Part shown: in pieces, positions 9,563 through 20,994 of the stretch
How positions within the stretch are numbered: position 1 is the first letter of the stretch
Layout: every line of letters starts with the position of its first letter
Assembly: GCF_964204645.1 (NCBI RefSeq)
Contig: NC_134036.1
Span: forward strand, 11,484,487 to 11,548,486
Origin: Tubulanus polymorphus
Lineage: Eukaryota > Nemertea > Palaeonemertea > Tubulaniformes > Tubulanidae
Reading direction: 5' to 3'
DNA: 64,000 nt
Program-made: the position numbers and the translations under genes
The notes under the pieces: model-generated
The model's database searches: none
Told to the model about the DNA's origin: nothing
The model's input: only the letters and a program-made list of their open reading frames with translations

Positions 9563-9918
9563 TCAACTTCGTTTACGACCTTTTATTGATTTTGGGGTTG
9601 AGGTAGATGGTCTCTTTAAACTTCGTCTGATAATGCGACCCATTGTTTCGACGCCACGATCTTTGATGGCTGTCGCGATATACTTACCGCCTACCACATC
9701 GCTGGCTACGTGTAAACCCGTTCTCAGTAAACGAGGAACCCCTTGCTTGGCGATATCTTTAGTAGTGGAATAACTGGACGAGCCAACCCGCCCAATACTG
9801 ATGCAAATCAAGCACCGCCTTGTACGGGGAATGCCGTGTATAGGTCAATACCCGAACCGCATTGGTTCATGTAATATTTAACACAAGCATCCCGATCGAT
9901 TTCGCAGAGAGCCCTCAT
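9563..9918 (-). pseudogene. Broken minor-capsid/core-type small protein gene
   Basis: Upstream of the capsid relic on the same strand, 59 bp before its start. The frame from 9918 has a short acidic/cysteine start, then YYMNQCGSGIDLY. An in-frame stop and a change of frame follow, before a basic C-terminal part (around LRTGLHVASDVVGGK, ending in Lys/Arg-rich residues). This small Gly-rich then basic organisation just upstream of the F54H12.2-like gene matches the minor virion proteins of adintovirus-like elements. It is broken in at least two places. The family call is moderate because these proteins are short and fast-evolving. Confidence 0.5.
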
Positions 9919-10056
9919 AGCAATAAATTCTTCTTTTTAAAGTGTAGACCCAGGTTAACTTTGCCCTCTCTGAAAACGGGGATTCTTCCAGCACATTTTA
10001 GGATTATAAGACATATCGTGAAAAAAGACTGCTATCGATGACGTGGACAGGAGGGT

Positions 10057-10242
10057 TTGTTTCATTCCGTTCCAAGAAATATGGTATTATCTAGCGTTGT
10101 TAAAGACATGGGTTATAAATTATCGAATATATGTTTAGAATATGACACGGTAAGTGATGAAAATATTGTAACACAATTCAAACTAAATACAATCCAGGAT
10201 TTTCATTATCATATGATTATATTGATAAATTCAAAACTGTAA
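10057..10242 (+). pseudogene. Possible structural-protein fragment of the virus-like element
   Basis: A 61-codon open frame containing GYKLSNICLEYDTVSDENI, which resembles a segment of invertebrate virus-like structural proteins of the same element class. It is on the opposite strand to the capsid relic, so it would belong to another gene or to a second, inverted remnant. Nothing else of that protein is visible nearby. Confidence 0.3.
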
Positions 10243-10260
10243 CTATTAATGCAAATGATG

Positions 10261-10299
10261 CTACGAGCAATTATCTCAGGTTGAGATTATTGCTCGTAG
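10261..10299. repeat. Strong short hairpin
   Basis: The arms CTACGAGCAATTATCTCA and TGAGATTATTGCTCGTAG pair at 17 of 18 positions around a 3-base loop. It lies 18 bp after the structural-protein fragment, at the edge of the virus-like locus. It could be a 3'-end signal of that element or a tiny transposon relic. Confidence 0.6.
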
Positions 10300-11444
10300 G
10301 TTTGTGTTATTCAGCTCAAACGTACATGTGTAGCTGCAGTGATCAGCGCATTTTCTGTATGCGGATGCAATACAAGTTTATAGATTAATTTGATCTAGTC
10401 GCACTTTTCGCGTCCTATTGATCCGCAGCAAGATTTCGTAGTAGCTAAAAATATTTGTAATGTTGATTTCCTGTATGCGTTGGTAGTTATTAATGGGTGT
10501 CAGATAAAAAACGATGTAGTAAGCAGGTTGTTGTTAGACGCGAAGAAAGAAGGACACGTTGGGACTCGACCTCACAACAACTACTTGTGTTGATCTCATT
10601 TCAACCTTTGTAGTACACTATATCTTGTTTTGCATTGTTTAAACTCGCTAAATAGTTGAACAGGACAGAAGATTGACGACACCGGCCTGACTTTTTTATA
10701 TCACGTACATGTCTTTTTTATGAATGAAAATAAGAACATACCTTTTTTATTGCGAAGTAGTGAGTCTAAATCTCGCTCGCACCAAATGGACCATTGCGCA
10801 GCGAACGCGTACACATACACGTGGCTCCATAGGAGATTCACCGACGCCGGCCGTAAGCTCGTGCCACCATCTCGATCATTATCTTTACATCATATCTTAA
10901 TTTTTTTCTAATGGAAAGCTCCATTTACATCTACACCGCCCCACTGGAGTCAGGTGGGGGACTGAAAATTGTTACATGATTGTAGCGAGAAATTGTAGTT
11001 TAGGAAGAAAATTACCTCAAGCTCCGTGAGTAAAGGGAAATTGGGGGTTTGAGGCCAGAAGTATGGAGTATGAGGCTTGGTAGGTTTTTGGGTTAAAATG
11101 TTGCGTAAAATATATGGGGTAAATTTTTTCTTGGAGGATGGAAATGCAAGTGAAATGTTGATAAAATAAAATATTTTCCAAACATTGTGATAAATATGTT
11201 GGTAAATCGAATATATCTTTTCATAATAAATCATGTAAACATCAGAAAAAATGAAATTGGTGGTGAAAAAATAAATATAGATGAAAAAAAAATAGATTCT
11301 ATAAAACTGAATGAAATTTATTGTGATATTTTCGCAGGTTAAAAGACAGTATATTTCTCGGTTTCAGCAGAAAGGAGTACTATTTTGCTTGGTTCTAGGT
11401 GTTCCTTTAGCGGTTTGTGACATATTGTGTCAGCTCCAGTTATG
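10300..11444. other. No recognisable gene
   Basis: Short open frames only, none with family features. AT-rich with A/T runs around 11230-11300. Confidence 0.45.
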
Positions 11445-11498
11445 TCATTTTATTACTATACCGTTATAGCGTCATTTTATTACTATACCGTTATAGCG
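11445..11498 (+). repeat. Tandem duplication, 27 bp x 2
   Basis: The unit starting TCATTTTATTACTATACCG is present twice in direct succession with no differences. It looks like a recent replication-slippage duplication. Confidence 0.85.
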
Positions 11499-11649
11499 TC
11501 TCGTACGATGTTTAATTCGTGTTTGTCGTATATATTTCTGTCTGATGTGATTCCTTACCTTCGCCTGAAGATACGACAGATTATTCCCTATTTAGTGATG
11601 ATCGTTAGAAGAGATGTCCGTTTCTCCAGTATTTGACTATGTTATTAGG

Positions 11650-11697
11650 TGTTGCTGTTCCCTTTGAATTGGTGTAAATTCACAGGGAACAGCAACA
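11650..11697. repeat. 21-bp-arm hairpin
   Basis: The arms begin TGTTGCTGTTCCCT and end AGGGAACAGCAACA; across 21 bp they differ at one position, around a six-base loop GGTGTA. It is too short for a typical animal microRNA precursor and has no evident partner gene. A palindromic transposon relic is likelier. Confidence 0.6.
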
Positions 11698-12150
11698 GTT
11701 ATAAGGCGCAGCTATAAATTGACTTTCAATTTTGGAATTGAAGAAAATTATATGAACTTTAAAAAGTCCGATATTTTCAATCTATGATTTGCTGTGATAT
11801 TTTGTAATCGTATTTCATTATACAATCGTCGCGAGTGTTGTGTTCTGAGTTTGGTTTGTCTCATCTTGATTTTCGGGGCGAAAATATTAAGTCCATGGGG
11901 ATATTAGGAAGATAGTGATGTGTACGGAAGCTGGAGTTCATGGTTAGTGTTACTATTGCCAGACTGCCTGCGTTGATGCATGAGGCAGACATAAACAATT
12001 AATAGAAATAATGTAAATAAACACGTCTGGATGTGACGTATGTGTCTACGTAGGAAAACCTAAACATAGTACGGCCATGAGTTCCGACGAGTACACAAGA
12101 TATTTTTTGGTTGTTGTGACGTGTGTAGGTACGTTTACATTCCATACATT

Positions 12151-12246
12151 GGCTGGAGGAATGTTTTGACGCATAAATACATGAAAATCCGTGAATTCCA
12201 GCCATGTGTGGTAAGGGTCTGCACACGTTACAACATTCCTCCAGCC
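12151..12246. repeat. Perfect 15-bp inverted repeat with 66-bp spacer
   Basis: GGCTGGAGGAATGTT at 12151-12165 and its exact complement at 12232-12246. The match does not extend further, so this may be a small element end pair or coincidence. Confidence 0.5.
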
Positions 12247-12282
12247 TCCTTTTAAAGAGTAAAATGATTTAAAATGAGACAC

Positions 12283-13534
12283 CGGGAAACATTAAAAGTA
12301 GAGAAAAAACAACGAGACTGGAAAGAAAACAGCCAGAGCGAATATACCTCTGTGAATAAAAGCTTATTATACCTACTGGAGAAGATTCTTTCAACCTTCA
12401 TTATCTATCACTTATTTTCGATCGAATTGTCTGTAAAACATCAGTCTTCGTCCATGATTTGAATTCAATCCAATAGTTTTCACTATTTTCAATTTGTTCT
12501 GCTTATAATCTCTTATCTAGAGTACCAATGCTTAATTTTGATGCTGATTAAACATACACTCACGTAAATTTAGGAAAGTCCATATTAAGAATTTCGTTTC
12601 TTGTTTTTGTATTGCATCTACACGCCAGAGGTAATAACGGATTCATACATTTGACTACAAAGAGAAAAAAAATTCCTTGTGTACAGACAGTTCAAGTTTT
12701 TAGATCCCTGAAAAGCTTCCATTTTAGATATCTCGATAATAATTGACCATTTATTTTTCTGATTGACCATTAATTTTCCCAAAAAGTCCCCCTTTCGAAA
12801 AACCTAAGCAACCAATGTATGCTTGCTTTGTGTTTACCAATGCACTTATTATAAGTACATTAGCAAGCACATTGTTACCTTTTCTAGCTATTTCCAATGT
12901 TTTCAGTAAAATATTGCATCCTGTATTACATGAATCATTCAACGATACTCCGGGACTAATAACTCACAAAAAGTTTAGATTAACCATTAAACAATATGAT
13001 ACATGACCAAATACACGTTTAATACGAAAAAGACCCACTACGCGCACATTTCAAATTTCGAACCATGGCTTATCATTTAAAAATTACGACACGACGTTCG
13101 ATCTCTCACTAGAGATCATCTTTTTAAATCTATACGCAGCGGGTTTAATTGTTTTGTCAATTATCTACATTTGAGTGCGACTATACTATAAATACAAAGT
13201 TATTTTAGCAATGAAGTTTTAATTGCAATTACAAATATTAACAATCCACTGGTAAACTCTGAACAACCTTCGGCAACTAACCTCAGATCGTAGATTGGTC
13301 TCAGGTGGCCTGCTGATCCACTTTTCTAATACTACTAAATAATTAAACATTATATTTAGAAGTAGTCCATTGAAGTACTATTTATTTTCATATCAGGATA
13401 ATTTGTGTACGGAAGATTGTAAAACGATATTCCATCGAGTTTTATGGTTCTCTAGATTATAGTGTATACAATCAATAATTAATTATCTTCCACGGATACC
13501 AATCATACCAAGTTAACACAATAATTTTCTTAAA
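12283..13534. other. No recognisable gene
   Basis: AT-rich; the open frames of 60-65 codons on either strand overlap each other and show no family features. I see no RNA gene. Confidence 0.45.
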
Positions 13535-13644
13535 ACTGTTATTGTTGATAACGATGTTTTCTACTGGTCTGAAGTACCACTAACAGCGGACTGTTACTGT
13601 TGATTACGATGTTTTCTACTGGTCTGAAGTACCACTAACAGCCG
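13535..13644 (+). repeat. Tandem duplication, 55 bp x 2
   Basis: The unit starting ACTGTTATTGTTGATAACGA recurs 55 bp later with two or three substitutions, both copies running through TTCTACTGGTCTGAAGTACC. No coding role is apparent. Confidence 0.85.
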
Positions 13645-16187
13645 AATGTAGGCGATTCATGTAGAATTTAGATTGTTAAATTTAGGGTGTTAGAAACGTA
13701 CGGCAGCAAACGTCTATTCTCATAGTGAGAACGCTTAACTAAATTTATTGCCTATACGCAGCGAAATAATTGCCTAAACGCAGTTAAACGTCTCGAGCGG
13801 AGTTAATGCGTCGATCGCTCTATATTACTTCGAGAAGTTACTGTCTCGGCCAAAGAGTGGCGTGCGATTCGGTCCGACTGATTCAACCGCGCGCAGCCGT
13901 CGCGCAGCCGTCGCATATTGGTCCCTATATGAACGAATACTTTTTAGCGCCAAATTCTGGAAATAATTTCTCCCTGGTCTCCCTTAATTTTCGAGGCCGT
14001 ACTTCCGGTCGATCGATTTTTTTCTTCCCACAAAATAATTTTCCCGTGATCACCGTGCGTTAAGAGTCGATTTTTGGTATATAATCTAGAAACAAACATC
14101 GGTGATGATCGTGTCTGCAACATAATGGTTCTTGCGTCGGTGAAACTCTCATTCAGCCGTGTACTGTAATAGACGGACGACTTCACGACCAAAAGGTAAG
14201 TCCCTACGTCCCTACAAACGTTGAGCAAATAGATGTAGCTAGTCTTACGCAGACACTCGCGCATTCTACCGAAACACGCTGTGCGAATAAATTCGCTGCG
14301 AAAATAATGTAGTGTGTAAGAGGCTTTACTGATGCTTCATCGGGCAAAAGGGTTAATAAGAAAACTTACATGCACTAATTCTTTATCGATTATAGAAACC
14401 TTCTTCTATTTAACTTTATGTCGACTGAAATTATGGACGGATTATTTCCACAATGTTCTCATAGATCCAGTTATGATATCAGATCAAGTGTAGGCATAAT
14501 GTATTGATTGATGGATACATCGAATGTTTCTCGCTCGTCAAGCGGCAGGCGATGCTGGACCGTAAAAGCGTCCTAAACCGTAAATGTGTTTTTGTTTTTA
14601 TATCACCTACTGTTGTTGGTAAAAATAAAATAATTTGGCCTAATTGTATATTCTCTACCTCACATACTACACCGAATTTATAGTTCAGTTCTTTGATGGC
14701 ACCTGTTAAAAACACAAATCAATGAATATATGTTAATAAACTGATATTTGGGTCTTTTCCGGAAATTGGATTTTTGTCCGGAAATTGGATTTTTGTCAGA
14801 CTTGGCCTTGAAAAATCTAACAACATCGCTAGCACATAGAAAAAAAGGTAGAAACAATATTTATTGCATTTTGATAGCACCTTTTCGGATATTCAGTATA
14901 ACTTCAATTAAGCTGGCATACGACTAAATTCACAAAGTCATCGTTGAAATGTGGTATAAATTCAAGGTTGCAGCGGGCTAAGAAAGTAAATTAAAATTCC
15001 ACTACCTAAAGCCGATGTTGAACTGTGGCTAATGCTGCATGATACGTCGATGTTTTAGATTGTCTTTTGTTGCCAACGGTGTCGTACATAAACGAAAAAA
15101 TGGATAGATGAAAGAAAAACATCGGCTTCATGACCATTTTCTTAAGATGCCTGGTACACCTACTTTGCATGCGTTCACAATTCTCCTGTCTGTTTGTCCG
15201 GGAGTCGACGATATCAAATTATTTTCCGATTTCGACAAACGTTTTATCTGTTTTTGATGTTTATGAGTTATTGGTCCGTTCTTAGATACATACATTGTAA
15301 CTCGACCTGCTCCAGTCAGTCTTATTATGTCTACAGATCTCACCTTTGGATACTGCGCGTATTATTCCAGTAGCATGTACATCAATCGTGTACTCGAGCC
15401 ACGAAGTGTAACGCCAAAATATTGCGTTCACTTTATATACATGTGTTACAGTAGTTAGTAGTAAGTCCACGCTAGGACCACGGTCAAATGTCCGACTAAT
15501 TCCGATTATATTATGAGTAAGTCGGGTTTTGGGGTTTTCTTAGGAAAAATCCGAGTTAGCTACTAATACTAAGACCCTAACCCTAACAACTTGGTGCACG
15601 GGGTCAATATTCTATTATATAGCCGACTACAATTGCAAACATGTGTGTCCGTTAAAAGAAAAATTGATCTACCGGTGTATAATACGATGCGCGCCTGTTT
15701 CGATTTGTTTAGAAATAACTGAAATTGGACGACTGACTTAGAGATTGAAAAATGCATTGCTTTGAAACGTTCGGAACATATATTCTAGCCGACTTAGTCG
15801 AATTTCTAACTATGAGACAGATTTTGATAGGGAAATGAACTGAGAAAATCGGGTCTTTGGATTCGGAAGATTTTGCTGATTTTCCTATTTAAAGCCGTCC
15901 GACTTGGGCCAGTTCTACTGTAGTTGTCCGTGTGTCTCATTCCGATACGTCGAGAGAATCGAGTAATTTGGAGTGTTCTGGAAACGTTTTATTGGTGTTA
16001 ATTCCCCGTATATAAATTCTGCAGGTTACATACTCTGCATTGTCGTTTACTGCGGTATTGGATTTTGTGGTTACACTTGTGATATTGTGTCCTTTATCAA
16101 TGTCTGCTTGCCTGGAACTTGTCTGCTGTGACCATCGGTATGTTCTGTATCATGTCATATTACCCCGATGATATATAATTAGCTGCA
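13645..16187. other. No recognisable gene
   Basis: Only short frames. There is a small duplication of CGCGCAGCCGT near 13889-13911 and a 19-bp tandem duplication (CCGGAAATTGGATTTTTGT) at 14759-14796. A two-unit TTAGGG-type stretch occurs at 15575-15587. I can support nothing else. Confidence 0.4.
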
Positions 16188-16598
16188 TCACCCTCGTGAT
16201 ATCTGTATCTTATTCTTTTTGCACATAGCATGCTTGCTATAAATATGTACTGCTTCTAGATATGTGAGATCGATATTGCCTGAATAATCCCTGTTATGCG
16301 GAAATGTGATTTTGAGACACCGTCCCGTCATTAAAGGTTTACTTACCCATGACATATGTTTCCATTCAAAGCGCCGCTTACTTTTCGTGTGCTGTATCTT
16401 TTTTTCTGTTAAAGGACAGTTAACATCTTGCCGTAGTGGTAATTTTCGGGACATCAAGAACCAATAACAATCATTAGTATCACAATCATATGATATCTTA
16501 CCTTCAATGAGTAGAAATCCGTGTAAATACACCCGTGAACACCTTAGAGGTGACTCGGTCCATGTGCTCATTCTACAGCACCTGTCCACTCCCTCCAT
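16188..16598 (-). CDS. Unrecognised 136-codon open frame
   Basis: Starts at an ATG and is one of the longest open frames in the left half outside the virus-like locus. It encodes a cysteine- and lysine-rich product with no signal peptide or membrane segment that I can see and no family I recognise. There is no promoter or poly(A) signal that singles it out. It ends about 90 bp before a palindromic repeat that borders transposase-like exons, so it could be an exon of a related element, or a chance open frame. Confidence 0.2.
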   Translation of the reverse strand: MEGVDRCCRMSTWTESPLRCSRVYLHGFLLIEGKISYDCDTNDCYWFLMSRKLPLRQDVNCPLTEKKIQHTKSKRRFEWKHMSWVSKPLMTGRCLKITFPHNRDYSGNIDLTYLEAVHIYSKHAMCKKNKIQISRG

Positions 16599-16691
16599 CT
16601 AGAGGCCACCATGCAAACTACTGATGTACTAATAATGGAATAAATATATCATCAGCTTATCAGTGCGCGATGACGCATCACAAATGACCCC

Positions 16692-16772
16692 CGTGAAGCT
16701 GGCTCCCGGTTCCCGGTTCCTTATTCGGCTCCCGATTCAAAAACATTTTGAATCGGGAGCCGAACGAAGTCA
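16692..16772. repeat. Palindromic repeat B, copy 1
   Basis: GGCTCCCGATTCAAAAA and its near-complement TTTTGAATCGGGAGCC form a hairpin, preceded by CTGGCTCCCGGTTCCCGG. It lies just before the first transposase-like exon. Related copies are at 18040-18103 and 29671-29876, all preceded by GAAGCTGGCT. Confidence 0.75.
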
Positions 16773-16775
16773 AGA

Positions 16776-17836
16776 ATTCGAATGCGATGGAGCTTGAAGG
16801 TACAAGGGATGTTTGAATTATATTCAGGCACAGAAACTCAAAATCGGAGAAATAATTACGGATAGACACGTTCAAATTAAAAAGTACCTTCAGTTGAATC
16901 ATCCATCTATACAGCAGTACTTTGATGGGTGGCATCTTGCTAAGGGTAAAAAGCTCTTTTCGAATCTTAATTCATATGATTTACTCTGTTACACATTTAA
17001 AACCATAGTCTCGAAATTTAAAATAGGTTAGGTACTTAATTTTATTGTAAATTGCAGGAGTTTTCAAAAAGATAGAGAAGGCAGCATAAACTAAGAAGTA
17101 CAGTGTGCTTGGAGATTTGTCTCGATCAGTTATGTGCAAGTAGCAATGGAATGGCAGGTGTTGTGGAGAAATGGAAGTCCATTTTATATCACGCAGCTAA
17201 TGTACACGAAGGTCACGATGGAGGCCTTTTCCAGGAATGTGCCCATGGTCCTCTTGAACCACGGAACTGGATAAAAAAAGGTCAGTGCTATAGTGCAGTT
17301 TTATGTGTCCTTGTTGGTTACATGTATGTACATGTATGTGTGATTTCACTTTAAAAAAAACATTGTAACATTGATCACAAAAAGTAACATTGATCTTAAT
17401 CAAACTATCTCTAGGATCTGCTCCACACAAAGTATTGAATGGTATCGTGATGAACAAAAGCTTACTCGCTGACATAGGGAGTATTTCACCGCGAGCCCAG
17501 AAATCTTCACTCGAGTCTTATCATAGGGTTGTGATATACTTTGCGCATAAGTCACTGCATTACTTTTATAACTCGATGAATGCTAGGTAATTTGAAAATC
17601 CTTTGATGATAAAATGAAAAGTTATGTTTAAATGTATGATGTTTATCTTCACTACCATGATCTAGAAACAAATCTTATTTTCTATTTAAAGACTACAACT
17701 TTCAGCTCTTCATTATAATGAGAACCGTAACAGAATGCAAGCTCATACAAAGGTATTCCGCAGTATCAGCTGTAGTATGCTAAGTGGAAGAAAGGTATGG
17801 CCGCTGCCAAAGAAGTTAAAGTGCCAGCTACATATA
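16776..17836 (+). pseudogene. Broken intron-containing DDE-transposase-like gene
   Basis: Four exon-like blocks resemble a widespread uncharacterised invertebrate family that I take to be transposase-derived. Block 1 (to 16945) has ITDRHVQIKKYLQLNHP followed by FDGWHLAKG. Block 2 (17058-17280) has VEKWKSILYHAANVHEGHDG. Block 3 (17415-17586) has SLESYHRVVIYFAHKSLHYF. Block 4 (17692-17836) has LSALHYNENRNRMQAHTKVF. Each junction has GT/AG ends, and the phases agree across all three introns. Block 2 carries an in-frame stop early on and a change of frame before VEKWKS, and the start of block 1 is also out of frame, so it cannot make a full protein. Further exons on either side are not evident. 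The conserved D/H residues suggest a DDE nuclease core; that is an inference. Confidence 0.55.
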
Positions 17837-18039
17837 GTGAGTAAATTATAGCGATTAATCTGATCATTGATTATTTCGCCTTATTATTTTAACAAAATGA
17901 TATTGTGACTGAATTGTGTTGTATTGGATAGTATATAAAGAAAAAAAGAAAAAAGGTTAAAAAAAGATTAAAAGCAATGTCACCCCATGTTTAGACTGAC
18001 CGGTGTCAGTTTTTAATGACTTTTATCTTATAAAAAACC

Positions 18040-18103
18040 CCTGGGAAGCTGGCTCCCGGTTCCCGATTCGGTTCCCGATTCAAAACCATTTTGAATCGGG
18101 TAT
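18040..18103. repeat. Palindromic repeat B, copy 2
   Basis: GATTCAAAACCATTTTGAATC forms the hairpin core, preceded by AAGCTGGCTCCCGGTTCCCG. It has the same orientation and context as the copy at 16692 and lies about 200 bp after the last transposase-like exon, so the two copies bracket that gene. Confidence 0.75.
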
Positions 18104-18185
18104 ATTATTCTTGCGATACACTTTCCACGGGTGCGAGTGCACGTTTTGAAAAGTGGATGTTCCCCTTTAAGTTTAGAAATTGGTC

Positions 18186-18625
18186 TCATTTCCTGAGGCC
18201 TTTTCGCTTTTTGGTACCAATTGTTTTGGCTGGTGGAGATTCATTGTTGGGTTCATTAGTAGCAGCTGCTGGGGGTTGAACTTCATTAGACTCACAGGTA
18301 TCAGCTACACGTAGCACTTGCAAATCTCCAGCAGGATCATTAGTATCAACATGTGGCTCGTAAATAGAAACTTGGATTCCAGGCTCACCAGCTTGGTTAG
18401 AATTGTCTATTCGTTCAATATGCCCTTTGGTATTTTCTGTCCACGTTTTTATCCCAGTAACTCCACGTACGTTTTTTTTTCTTGTGGCGAATAACTGACA
18501 ATTGTTGTTGGTTCTAAAGGCACAGGTTTTTGAGCATCTATCACGCCTTCCTCTCGTAAAACACTGAAAATCATTGAGAATGACAGCTGAGCCATCTTCC
18601 AAGTCTTCTAATACAAAAGTGTAAC
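18186..18625 (-). CDS. Unrecognised probable terminal exon
   Basis: The minus-strand open frame has no ATG in its first part. It begins right after a good splice acceptor (ATATAG at 18626-18631) in phase 1, which suggests a last coding exon of a longer gene. It encodes about 146 residues: a cysteine-containing basic first half (around GRRDRCSKTCAFRTNNNCQ), then a Pro/Asn-rich part, ending in a lysine-rich tail. I do not recognise the family. It runs toward the transposase-like gene, so it may belong to another element or a host gene whose other exons lie to the right. Confidence 0.3.
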
Positions 18626-18631
18626 CTATAT

Positions 18632-19305
18632 AAAAAGCCTTCTTTCTTAACCCCCGCCCTTTTCATTAGACCGTGCCAAAGTTGGAATTACTGATTTTCT
18701 AATGAGAGCGCACAGACAAAGATAAGACATTCTCACGAGTTTTTCAATCATAACTTTGAATTGAGAAATAAATAGCCAAATTACAAGTGAAACCTCCTAA
18801 AATGTAATAGACTATGCAAAATAAAATCTATCTTAAATACCAACAGTATGTAAAAGAGAGACGGATTAATTTACTGTTTGTAACATATGTGCATTTAAAA
18901 CTGCAATAAAATTCAATTCAATTTTATCTTCAATGCACTGCAATGAATCGAGAGTGCGGCTGTCTTGATGAATCCGTGGGAGGCCTTCACTCCCATCCCC
19001 TTCCGCGAGTTATTCTAATTGAAGTGACTATCGAAATTTTGAGATGTCTTCGAACCTCCGACTTTCGTTCTTGATTAATGAAAGCAAATGCTTTCTTGGC
19101 AAATGCTTTCGCAGTAGTTCGTCTCACGGCGATCCAAGAATTTCACCTCTAACGCCCGATACGAATGCCCTCGTCTGCCTCTCTAAATTTACCTCGGGAG
19201 TTCCGGAGACCAACGAAAACAGGAACCGAGGTCCTATTCCATTATTCCATGTACCGTTATTCAGGCGTGAATAAACAGCGGTTTTGTGGGATGAGAGACG
19301 TTAAA
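18632..19305. other. No recognisable gene
   Basis: Short overlapping frames only; the plus-strand frame ending in the triplet repeat owes its poly-cysteine tail to that repeat and is not credible as a gene. Confidence 0.45.
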
Positions 19306-19306
19306 G

Positions 19307-19309
<3 letters not shown>

Positions 19310-19350
<41 letters not shown>

Positions 19351-19356
19351 TGTTGC
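19310..19356 (+). repeat. (GCT)n trinucleotide microsatellite
   Basis: About 13 GCT/CTG units followed by interrupted GTT units. Length polymorphism is likely. There is no reading frame with other support across it. Confidence 0.9.
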
Positions 19357-19679
19357 TAGTAGTGTGATTATTTCTATATATAGTTTTTCTTGCTGTTCCT
19401 GTGCATATCATGAAGGTAATTAATCCGGTTGGTCCGTGTGTTTGACGTCATCCAATATGTTGAAAGCTTATTATTGCCACTACATATCCACTAATTACTA
19501 AGTGCAAAATTTATATTTTGTTGTTTTCGTTGTCTTTGAAAAGCCAATCAATCCCCATTCCCGGCCATGGTGCGATTTCATATGCGTAGTTTATTGAGTG
19601 TTTTCTAGGTTTGTTAAATGTTTTGCCAACCGGTATGTTTGCGCATCAATTCACGATGATCGTTCATCGGAAAAAGTTC

Positions 19680-19800
19680 GGTAAACGGAATCTAAAAACA
19701 AACAGGTGAGTAAATATTCCTGCTTTTAACTTCAGTTCGGTTCGTTTAATGAGGCGTCATTGATCATGCCATCTGGCGTACCAAAATGAATATTTTAGGT
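19680..19800 (+). repeat. Duplicate of the region around the first cystine-knot gene's 5' exon
   Basis: GGTAAACGGAATCTAAAAAC here matches AGTAAACGGAATCAAAAACG at 4379-4398, and similarity continues through CATTGATCATGCCATCTGG. Here the donor after AACAG is the consensus GTGAGT at 19706. No TATA box is evident just upstream, unlike at 4345. It could act as an alternative 5' exon for the second cystine-knot gene or be inert. Confidence 0.5.
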
Positions 19801-20994
19801 TCTAAGTTGCCATACTATGCATTCGAAAAATGTGCTTATTTTCCAAACGAGAAGTTATGGGTACGGTATGTAAAGGGATGTGATTTTCATTTATAGGAAT
19901 AGATAGAACATTTTCTCTTAGAATTGGAAATTAAAAATTAAAAAATATTCATTCAAACAATAGTGTTTCTACGTGGGTTCTTCGGGGGTTCTTGCCCAGG
20001 TGTTTCTTGCTGAGGGTTAAAACTCTTTCTATGGCTTGGATGTTGTTTCGGCAAATTTCCACGTTTAGAAAATTTTCGAAAAATCCTCGAGAGAATGGTT
20101 TAATTTGATTATAGTCATAGAGTCATAGAGCTGCTTGTAATGTTTAGTGTTAATAATGTTAATGAGATACCCACACGATTGACTCCGGGAAACTAAGCAG
20201 GCCATTCGTAAAACATTTGTCATTATAATTTTCAGTTTTCATTCTACCGATTTTGGATTTTTTTCACAAAAAAATGGGAAAAGTGCAGATACTTTTGTAC
20301 GTTTTAGCGGAATGCCTATAAGCAGACGAAAACATGGCCTTATAACGAATATCGGATGCGCCAAGGTGTCATAAGTATAAACAAAGTGGCTGCTCTACTG
20401 TTAGTTCTGATACCTAGGCAGCGCCAGAAGTCCTCTAAACTCGATGCGTTTCTGGATAGATTGCTAGAGCGCAATTTAAAAAGAACCCTGCCGGTGCTAT
20501 CAAATTCACGATTCTAAAGCAACTCAAAAATGGATATGAATGAAGAATTGCGTTTATAGAATAGTTTATATTGCAGCATGTATTGACGATTTGAATTCAT
20601 CGGTGAAACAAATGAATCATATTCGTCGATACGCGATTTCATAATCTTTCTCTTTACCTACGACTATATGAATCAGTTTACGGATTATCCTTCATAGAAG
20701 TAAAACACATATTCGTGAATAGTGCTAAAAATTTAAAATCTTCTTCAAATTCGAAAAAAAATTATGATTTATGTTATGGACGCCCGGTAAAGGACATACG
20801 GTTCATGGCAATTCAGTCCTGCTTTCTACTTAATGCTGACTTATCAAATTGTTCGCTTATTTGCAAAAATTAAAAAGAAACAAATGAGTTAGTTTCGTAC
20901 GCCCTTCGATCAATAGTTCGAAGATGTTTATTATATCATCATACTGACAGAATCATTCCTCCAAGATTCTTTTCTCTACCATTTTTGTTCAGGG
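19801..20994. other. No recognisable gene
   Basis: AT-rich sequence with no open frame above about 60 codons, and no named repeat or RNA gene that I can support. Confidence 0.5.

Noticed and set aside
9148-9773. Plus-strand frames across the capsid and minor-capsid region
   Set aside because: Shadow frames opposite the minus-strand relics; no family features.
13806-14264. Overlapping 85- and 106-codon frames on opposite strands
   Set aside because: No recognisable domain, no supporting signals, and mutual overlap in locally GC-richer sequence make chance likely.
15575-15587. Telomere repeat (CCCTAA)n
   Set aside because: Only two units; similar two-unit stretches near 21790 and 23655 are also too short to be interstitial telomere arrays.
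19165-19359. Cysteine-rich protein ending in poly-Cys
   Set aside because: The poly-Cys is a translation of the GCT microsatellite in one frame; nothing upstream supports a gene.
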